9,458 nt of DNA from Acidobacteriota bacterium (GTDB taxonomy: Bacteria > Acidobacteriota > UBA6911 > RPQK01 > JAPXNP01). A program made the translations under genes and the position numbers. The first letter of the stretch is position 1, and each line of letters starts with the position of its first letter. The DNA is taken from contig JAUWTT010000111.1 in NCBI GenBank assembly GCA_030614585.1, forward strand, positions 1 to 9,458, read 5' to 3'. A model generated the notes under the pieces. The model saw only the letters and a list, made by a program, of their open reading frames with translations. It made no database searches and was not told where the DNA came from. Below are positions 1 through 5,261 of this stretch, piece after piece.

Positions 1-455
1 AAAGCCAGGCCAACCGTAAGTACCTGGCGTTTGCTAAGAAAGCGGAGCAAGAGGGTTTCGCGAACGTAGCTCGTCTTTTTCGGACTGCGGCCGAAGCAGA
101 GACGATCCATGCCCACGGACACCTGGCTGCGATGGGAGGTATTGGCTCGACTGCTGACAACCTTCAGGCAGCGATCGATGGAGAGACTTACGAGTACACC
201 ACGATGTACCCCCCGATGTTAGAGAAGGCGGAAGCCGATGGTCATCGGGCCAAGCGTATGTTTGGCTTTGCCATGGGAGCAGAAGAAGTTCACGCTAAGA
301 TCTATAAGCTGGGCCTTGAAGCCGTTCAGCGAGGCGAAGACCTTGAAAACACGGAGTTTTACCTCTGTCCCTTCTGCGGCCATATTGAACTTGGTGCGCC
401 ACCGGACAACTGCCCGATCTGCGGTGCGAAAGGTGAGAAGTTCGTCCTGGTTTAA
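1..455 (+). CDS. rbr: Rubrerythrin, 5'-truncated by the window edge
   Basis: The open frame runs in from the window edge (first full codon at position 3) and gives 150 residues up to TAA at 453-455. Rubrerythrins are usually about 165-190 residues, so only a short N-terminal piece should be missing; the ATG at 132 is internal. Two ferritin-like diiron motifs are visible, ETIH (visible residues 33-36) and a second EEVH about 70 residues later. A C-terminal rubredoxin-like knuckle follows, CPFCG and CPICG, spaced C-x2-C-x11-C-x2-C. Rubrerythrins are cytoplasmic non-haem iron proteins that reduce hydrogen peroxide with electrons from rubredoxin or NAD(P)H-linked reductases, and protect anaerobes and microaerophiles. 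The next gene on the same strand carries a rubredoxin domain, so a shared electron-transfer role is possible but unproven. The family assignment is very secure; the physiological donor is not visible. Confidence 0.95.
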   Translation, partial: SQANRKYLAFAKKAEQEGFANVARLFRTAAEAETIHAHGHLAAMGGIGSTADNLQAAIDGETYEYTTMYPPMLEKAEADGHRAKRMFGFAMGAEEVHAKIYKLGLEAVQRGEDLENTEFYLCPFCGHIELGAPPDNCPICGAKGEKFVLV

Positions 456-489
456 CTGGCTCCCTTCTTAGAGTTGACGTCCGTAACAC

Positions 490-526
490 GACGGGAGTCG
501 TAAAGTTGAGATGCGCGGCTCCCGTC
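490..526 (+). terminator. 11-bp hairpin between rubrerythrin and the rubredoxin-GltB gene
   Basis: GACGGGAGTCG (490-500) pairs with CGGCTCCCGTC (516-526), with one G-U wobble and a 15-base loop. It lies 35 bases after the rubrerythrin stop and about 95 before the next start. No T-run follows, so it is not a classical intrinsic terminator. It could be a weak or T-less terminator, an mRNA-stability element, or part of the leader of the next gene. The rest of the 165-base gap holds nothing clear. TTGACG at 474-479 resembles a -35 box, but no convincing -10 follows, and AGGGCCCT at 583-590 is a short palindrome of unknown meaning. Confidence 0.4.
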
Positions 527-608
527 CAGCAGGCAGATAGCGAAGTGTTGGCGATGAAAGGGGAGCAGTGTTCTTCAGAGCCAGGGCCCTAAAACACCGT
601 TCATCCTC

Positions 609-615
609 GAGGAGG
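609..615 (+). promoter_or_regulatory. Strong Shine-Dalgarno for the rubredoxin-GltB gene
   Basis: GAGGAGG ends five bases before the ATG at 621. It is the clearest ribosome binding site in the window and fixes the start just ahead of the rubredoxin domain, so the fusion is translated from its N terminus. Confidence 0.75.
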
Positions 616-620
616 ACTTC

Positions 621-2057
621 ATGAGTAATCCGGGCAGCAGAGTCTGGGAATGTGAGGTATGCGGCTACGAATACGATGAAGCACAGGAGGGAGTAGCCTG
701 GGAGGATCTTCCCGATGATTGGGAATGTCCGATCTGCGGAGCCTCAAAATCAAAGTTCAATTCCGAATCGGGGACGCCTGGCTCAGCGGAAGAAGAGGCA
801 GAGCCCCCGCCCGCAGGTGAAGCGTCTGGCAAAGGCTACCTTCAGGAATGGGCCAGAGGTTCCGACGATTTCGAAATCCACATGAAGGGGATTCATCAGA
901 TCGCCGAGACTGGCCAGTCTCTGATTGAGCCGATGGGATCCAGGCAGACTCGCGTTTCCTGGAACGACATCCTGATCTGCGGAGCTCAGCTGGCACGGCT
1001 GCCGCTCAATGAAGATGAGCCGGTGGAAACGAGGGTTACAATCGGACCCGCGGCAGCAAAACCACTCGAGATCGACATGCCCGTTTATGTCTCGCACATG
1101 TCCTTTGGAGCTCTCTCCAGAGAGGTGAAGATTGCCCTGGCAAAGGGAAGCGCGGCCGTGAAAACCGCCATGTGCAGTGGTGAAGGGGGAGTTCTCCCCG
1201 ATTCGCTGAGTAACTCCCACAGGTACATCTTTGAGTATGTACCGAACCGGTACAGTGTCACTGAGGAGCTGCTGAGCCAAGTAGATGCGATTGAAATCAA
1301 GATTGGCCAGTCGGCAAAACCGGGTATGGGAGGCCATCTGCCCGGGAATAAAGTGACCAGGGAGATTGCTCAGGTCAGAGGTAAGCCAGAAGGAGAGGGA
1401 ATTCACAGCCCAGCCCGGTTTGATGACATCGCAGGAGCGGAAGACCTCAAGCGGAAGGTGGACTGGTTGCGTGAAACGTCCGGTGGTCGACCGATCGGTA
1501 TCAAGTTCGCTGCAGGCCACGTGGAGGCAGATCTCGAGGTTGCCCTCGCTGCTGGGCCTGATTTCATCACGATTGACGGCAGGCCGGGTGCTACCGGATC
1601 AGCTCCGAAGGCTGTCAAAGACACGACTTCTGTACCGACGATCTTCGCACTGTACCGCGCACGCCGCTTCCTGGATCAGCAGGGTGCCAGGAATGTTTCG
1701 CTGCTGATCACAGGGGGTTTGAGGGTCTCGTCCGATTTCGCCAAAGCCCTCGCCGTCGGAGCCGATGCAGTCGCCATCGGGACCGCGGCGTTGATGGCCT
1801 GTGGATGCCAACAGTACCGCATCTGCCACACAGGGAAATGTCCGGTGGGAATCGCAACCCAGGACCCGGAACTCCGATCGCGCCTGGATATTGAAGAGTC
1901 CGCCAGGCGTCTCGCTAACTTCTTGAGAGTTTCGGCGGAAGAACTCAGGACATTTTCACGACTGACCGGTCATAACGATGTTCGCGATCTCGGAATCTCG
2001 GACCTCTGTACAGTGAATTCAGAGATCTCAAACCACACTGACATTGTTCACGTTTAG
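621..2057 (+). CDS. Rubredoxin-fused FMN-binding glutamate synthase (GltB-type) domain protein
   Basis: This protein of 478 residues has two parts. Residues 8-46 are a complete rubredoxin with iron ligands C11-x2-C14 and C36-x2-C39 and the conserved LPDDWECPICG stretch. After an acidic, proline-containing linker (about 48-72), residues 80-470 form the FMN-binding domain of glutamate synthase. Landmarks are the SHMSFGALS motif near 158, SGEGG at 186-190, the KPGMGGHLPG motif near 233, and C396-x5-C402-x4-C407, which matches the [3Fe-4S] cysteine spacing of GltB. The class II glutaminase domain, the central domain and the C-terminal GXGXG domain of bacterial GltB are absent, as in the short archaeal-type proteins. 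Full GltB makes glutamate from 2-oxoglutarate and glutamine-derived ammonia. Here the ammonia source and electron donor are unclear; the fused rubredoxin probably delivers electrons (inference). No GltD-like reductase or glutaminase gene is visible. A different amino-acid or redox reaction is possible. Confidence 0.92.
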   Translation: MSNPGSRVWECEVCGYEYDEAQEGVAWEDLPDDWECPICGASKSKFNSESGTPGSAEEEAEPPPAGEASGKGYLQEWARGSDDFEIHMKGIHQIAETGQSLIEPMGSRQTRVSWNDILICGAQLARLPLNEDEPVETRVTIGPAAAKPLEIDMPVYVSHMSFGALSREVKIALAKGSAAVKTAMCSGEGGVLPDSLSNSHRYIFEYVPNRYSVTEELLSQVDAIEIKIGQSAKPGMGGHLPGNKVTREIAQVRGKPEGEGIHSPARFDDIAGAEDLKRKVDWLRETSGGRPIGIKFAAGHVEADLEVALAAGPDFITIDGRPGATGSAPKAVKDTTSVPTIFALYRARRFLDQQGARNVSLLITGGLRVSSDFAKALAVGADAVAIGTAALMACGCQQYRICHTGKCPVGIATQDPELRSRLDIEESARRLANFLRVSAEELRTFSRLTGHNDVRDLGISDLCTVNSEISNHTDIVHV

Positions 2058-2086
2058 AAGAACCGGGCGGGAGGAAGGCACCTGGA

Positions 2087-2122
2087 TACCAGCCTGCACT
2101 TCGTGAGAAGTGCGGGCTGGTA
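2087..2122 (+). terminator. Strong hairpin after the rubredoxin-GltB gene
   Basis: CCAGCCTGCACTTC (2089-2102) pairs with GAAGTGCGGGCTGG (2107-2120) across a GTGA tetraloop, with one G-U pair. Two further A/T pairs extend it to 2087 and 2122. It starts 30 bases after the stop codon. There is no T-tract on the + strand downstream. The strength and position favour a transcript end or a 3' stabiliser that separates the redox genes from the ABC transporter unit. Confidence 0.6.
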
Positions 2123-2200
2123 GAGCTGAGTTAAAATGGGTTCCGATCTTGTAGTATTTCTACTTAACGGAAAGTCTTTGAGAGCGAAAAGCACATTGTA
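2123..2200 (+). promoter_or_regulatory. Probable promoter/leader region of the ABC transporter unit
   Basis: This AT-richer 78-base gap follows the hairpin and precedes the first gene of the three-gene unit, so a promoter is expected here. TTAAAA (2131-2136) and TAGTAT (2152-2157) resemble -35 and -10 boxes, but their spacing is only 15 bases, so the assignment is weak. No good Shine-Dalgarno lies just before the ATG at 2201; the nearest purine run (GAGAG, about 2180-2184) is too far upstream. Translation may start from a weak or SD-independent site. Confidence 0.25.
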
Positions 2201-3337
2201 ATGAAACGAACACCAGTCATTGGAATCCTGCTTGCACTGGGCCTGTTTGTCGCCTCGTCCTCTGAGTCGCTGGCCTGTCGCTACAATGTTCGCGAGACAG
2301 GGTTCGTTAATCTCGGAATTGAGTCTTACCGCTTGCTCTGCTTCCTTGAGTCAGAAACTGAAACAGAGAAGATCTCTCAGTTAGAGTCATTGGCGACTGA
2401 ATTACTTGCCGACAGCGCTGTTTCGCTCGAGCTCATCTCGGTTGCTCAAAGCCCCGATCACCCGGCTATGGAGTACTGGCAGCCTGTTGAGGGCCAGGGG
2501 TGGCCATCCGCTGCACTTGTCTCTCCTACGGGACACTCTCTGTGGCTCGGTCCGATTTGGGCTGGAGCATTCTCGCCCGACCAGGTCCGAGAAACCTTAC
2601 TGGAAGTGGTGTCCTCTCCGGTCCGGTCGAGAATTGTCGAGGAACTGGCCGGCGCGTTTGGCGTTGTCCTGCTGATTGAAGGAGCGAACCAGGCGGAGAA
2701 TACCCGCGCCAAGACCGCAGTGCTTCAGGCGATTGGGACAGTGGAATCTGAGCTCGAATACTTTCCGAAACCGATAAAACGGGGGCCGGCTCTGATCACC
2801 TTGACCCGGGAAGAGCAAACCTCCGAGGGACTGCTTCTCTGGAGTTTTCATTTAGGGGCCGAGGACCTGGAGCAGCCAATCGCCGCCATCCTGTACGGGA
2901 GGGGGCGATGGATCGGGCCGGCAATGATCGGCGAGGAGATCACGCTCGATCTAGTCTCCCGAATCCTCTTCGTAATTGGTGCTGATTGTGAGTGCGGGCT
3001 GAGCCCAAGGTTGATCCGGGGGACCGGGATTCCGATAGCGTGGGATAGGCGGCTTCGGGATATTGTCTCCCAGGACCTGGGCTTTGACCCAGACAACCCG
3101 CTCGTGAGAATGGAGGTCAGCAAGATTCTAAGAGTCAACACTTGGCTGGATTCCCGGTCCTATCCAACAGAGGATCATGTGGATCAGCTGCAGATTCCCG
3201 AAGTAGAGGATGTATCAAGGGATTCCTCGGGGCGTTTGGTTTCTAACCAAGTTATCTTCCTGATGGGCGGGATTCCTGCCCTGGTTCTGTGTGTCGGGGC
3301 TTTTATTTTGATTCGGGCAAGAAGGGCCGGCCAATGA
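2201..3337 (+). CDS. Secreted, C-terminally membrane-anchored protein of unknown function, ABC transporter partner
   Basis: This 378-residue protein has no function I can name. Residues 1-25 form a signal peptide: KR at the N terminus, a hydrophobic core, and likely cleavage after SLA at 23-25, just before C26. The -3 position is Ser, so it is not a standard lipobox. The body is extracytoplasmic, and residues 351-371 form one transmembrane helix followed by a basic RARR tail, giving a type I topology. The two halves look related: about 102-140 (PSAALVSPTGHSLWLGP onward) and about 226-264 (PIAAILYGRGRWIGP onward) both have a strand, a glycine turn, WLGP or WIGP, then an amphipathic helix. This could be a duplicated thioredoxin-like or other alpha/beta fold (inference). 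A DCECGL motif sits at 262-267. The ATGA overlap with the permease implies translational coupling, so it probably serves that transporter. From memory, similar proteins occur beside ABC transporters in planctomycetes. Confidence 0.8.
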   Translation: MKRTPVIGILLALGLFVASSSESLACRYNVRETGFVNLGIESYRLLCFLESETETEKISQLESLATELLADSAVSLELISVAQSPDHPAMEYWQPVEGQGWPSAALVSPTGHSLWLGPIWAGAFSPDQVRETLLEVVSSPVRSRIVEELAGAFGVVLLIEGANQAENTRAKTAVLQAIGTVESELEYFPKPIKRGPALITLTREEQTSEGLLLWSFHLGAEDLEQPIAAILYGRGRWIGPAMIGEEITLDLVSRILFVIGADCECGLSPRLIRGTGIPIAWDRRLRDIVSQDLGFDPDNPLVRMEVSKILRVNTWLDSRSYPTEDHVDQLQIPEVEDVSRDSSGRLVSNQVIFLMGGIPALVLCVGAFILIRARRAGQ

Positions 3338-4491
3338 GAACATTGAAGCTCGTTTTCAAAGAGATACGGTTCCGCAGAGTGAACTTTCTGCTCAGTCTAT
3401 TGGCGGTCATCACAGCCGTTGCACTATTCGTCGTCTTCGTAACCACCGGTGAGTCGTACCGAAATGAGACTCGGAAGATTCAGCTCGGCATGGGACAGAA
3501 TCTACGAATCATCCCCAAACAAACAAGAATGGACCAGTTCTGGTCGGTGGGCTTTTCAGAGTTCACGATGCCGGAGGAGTATGTTTTCAGATTCGCTGCT
3601 CTGGAGGGCTATGAATACACCCCTCTCACCGCAACACTTCAAAAGGCGATTGAAGTCGAAGGGCGCCGGGTGGTCCTGACCGGCGTGCTCCCTGAGGTGA
3701 TGCCTCCGGGGAGGAATCAACCACCAATTATGTTTGGGGTGAATCGAGGTGAGGTTTACGTCGGATCTGAAGTCGCCCGCTTTTTTGAAATCGAAGAAGG
3801 ATCCGAAATGGAACTCCTCGGCGCGCGCTTCCACGTTACCAAGTGCCTGTCACCGACGGGAAGCAGCGACGATATCAAGATATTTGGGCATCTTGAAGAC
3901 GTCCAGACGCTCCTGGCGCTCAGCGGGCGAATCAATGAGATCAGGGCCCTTGAGTGCCTCTGTTTGATTGAATCGGGCCAGACCGAACTGGACGCGCGCT
4001 CGCTTGCCGAAGCACAACTCGCCGAGATCCTTCCGGAAGGCAAGGTGATCCTGCTAAAGGGGATAGCCGATGTTCGAGAACAGCAGAGGGCTACAATGGA
4101 GGGCTATTTGGGGCTTCTGGTTCCGATCATAATCATCGCCAGTGGGGCGTCGATTGGAATTTTGTCCATGCTCAACGTCAGGGAACGCCATAACGAGATT
4201 GGCATCCTCAGGGCAATCGGCTACGGATCTGGTCAAATTGCCCTCCTGTTTCTGGGTCGAGCTGTGATACTGGGACTGTTGGGTGCCCCGCTTGGTTTTC
4301 TGCTGGGCGGTTTTGTCGCATTGGAATTTGGTCCCGAGATCTTCAGTCTTACTGCGGGAGCGATGAGATTGAATCTCACTTGGCTCGCCTGGATGATTGT
4401 GCTGGCACCTGCGTTCACTGCAATCGCGACCTTTATCCCGATGGTCTCCGCCGTCACCTGGGACCCTGTCCGGACCCTGAGTGACGAATAA
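3334..4491 (+). CDS. ABC transporter permease, FtsX/MacB-like
   Basis: I start this gene at ATG 3334, which overlaps the previous stop as ATGA and has GAAGGG seven bases upstream. An in-frame upstream ATG at 3289 would add 15 residues of unconvincing sequence. The product has 385 residues. A first membrane helix lies at about 18-38, followed by an extracytoplasmic MacB_PCD-like domain (about 40-250). Three more helices at about 258-280, 302-330 and 346-372 form the FtsX domain. The coupling segment after helix 2 reads RERHNEIGILRAIGYG (283-298), typical of the family, and the end has the usual PVRTL motif. This four-helix layout is that of MacB, LolC/E and related mechanotransmission permeases, which move lipoproteins, lipids, peptides or drugs without passing them through the membrane helices. 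Its ATPase follows 11 bases downstream. The substrate cannot be read from the sequence. Confidence 0.92.
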   Translation: MRTLKLVFKEIRFRRVNFLLSLLAVITAVALFVVFVTTGESYRNETRKIQLGMGQNLRIIPKQTRMDQFWSVGFSEFTMPEEYVFRFAALEGYEYTPLTATLQKAIEVEGRRVVLTGVLPEVMPPGRNQPPIMFGVNRGEVYVGSEVARFFEIEEGSEMELLGARFHVTKCLSPTGSSDDIKIFGHLEDVQTLLALSGRINEIRALECLCLIESGQTELDARSLAEAQLAEILPEGKVILLKGIADVREQQRATMEGYLGLLVPIIIIASGASIGILSMLNVRERHNEIGILRAIGYGSGQIALLFLGRAVILGLLGAPLGFLLGGFVALEFGPEIFSLTAGAMRLNLTWLAWMIVLAPAFTAIATFIPMVSAVTWDPVRTLSDE

Positions 4492-4502
4492 CAGGAATTA
4501 AT

Positions 4503-5210
4503 GTGATTACGCTAGAGTCGGTTTCAAAATCATACCAGGGAGCGCAAGGGCGCACGGTAGCCTTGGACGCCATCGATCTCAAGATTGACAAGAGTGATTT
4601 TGTGGTTCTCAGAGGTCCAAGTGGAAGCGGAAAAACGACCCTCCTGGTGTTAATTGCCGGGATGCTCCGACCTTCTCAGGGGGAGATCATCGTCGATCAG
4701 CAAAAGTTATCCGAAATGAGTGCTGAGAGAAAGGCTCGCTTTCGGGCACGCAACATTGGTTTTGTTTTCCAGATGTTTCACCTGGTTCCCTATCTGAATG
4801 TGGTCGAGAATGTGACCCTTGCTGCCCTTGGTGGAGAGGTAGACACACTGAAAGCAAAAGCGTTGCTCAACAAACTGGGCATGGACGAGAAGGCCAAGAG
4901 CCTTCCTGCAGAACTGAGCGCGGGCGAGAAGCAGCGGACTGCAGTTGCACGTGCCCTGATCAATCAGCCTCAGATTGTCCTGGCCGATGAGCCCACGGGT
5001 AACCTCGACCCAGAGAGCGCCCGCATGGTTCTTTCCTACCTGAGCGATTTTCACAGGCAGGGGGGAACGGTCGTTGTGGCAAGCCACAACGACCTGGCCG
5101 ATAGTTTCGCCAATCGAGTGGTGGAATTGCAGAAGGGAAAGATAATCGGCGTGACAGACTGCGCCAGTCCGCAATCCTCACAAAGCGGCGACTGCGGCGG
5201 ATCTGCTTGA
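4503..5210 (+). CDS. ABC transporter ATP-binding protein, MacB/LolD type
   Basis: The 235-residue protein is an intact ABC ATPase of the type that pairs with FtsX-fold permeases. Walker A is GPSGSGKT (38-45), the Q-loop glutamine is Q90, the signature is LSAGE (138-142, with Ala in place of the usual first Gly of LSGGQ), Walker B is IVLADE (158-163) with catalytic E163, the D-loop is at about 168-171, and the switch histidine is H195. The GNLD motif after Walker B is typical of the LolD/MacB group. Translation starts at GTG 4503 with AGGA a few bases upstream. The ATG at 4501 overlaps this start but is followed directly by TGA and cannot be used. The ATPase drives the adjacent permease in the cytoplasm. 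The last 25 or so residues are Ser/Gly-rich and show no motif. Confidence 0.95.
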   Translation: MITLESVSKSYQGAQGRTVALDAIDLKIDKSDFVVLRGPSGSGKTTLLVLIAGMLRPSQGEIIVDQQKLSEMSAERKARFRARNIGFVFQMFHLVPYLNVVENVTLAALGGEVDTLKAKALLNKLGMDEKAKSLPAELSAGEKQRTAVARALINQPQIVLADEPTGNLDPESARMVLSYLSDFHRQGGTVVVASHNDLADSFANRVVELQKGKIIGVTDCASPQSSQSGDCGGSA

Positions 5211-5261
5211 TCCCCCGAACGCCGGCAAGATGCCGGGGCCACTTCTTCAGGCTGGGGCCTG
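5211..5261. terminator. Short convergent intergenic gap with two small hairpins
   Basis: The ABC ATPase and the minus-strand giant converge here with 51 bases between stops. CCGGCA-AGA-TGCCGG (5222-5236) and CAGGC-TGGG-GCCTG (5248-5261) can each fold on either strand, which suits a bidirectional transcript end. Neither is followed by a T-run, so the terminator call is tentative. Confidence 0.35.

Noticed and set aside
474..503. TTGACG with a possible -10 (TCGTAA) as a promoter for the rubredoxin-GltB gene
   Set aside because: The -10 match is poor, the candidate overlaps the hairpin, and it is over 100 bases from the start; not enough to list as a promoter.
583..590. AGGGCCCT palindrome upstream of the GltB start
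   Set aside because: Eight-base palindromes are common by chance at this GC content, and no second copy was seen nearby.
783..1520. Long minus-strand open frame of 245 codons opposite the GltB gene
   Set aside because: It is fully antisense to a clearly recognised gene, shows no family motif, and is rich in Ser, Arg and Cys as shadow frames often are.
4707..5174. Minus-strand open frame of 155 codons opposite the ABC ATPase
   Set aside because: The plus strand carries all ABC ATPase motifs through this stretch, and the antisense product has no recognisable features.
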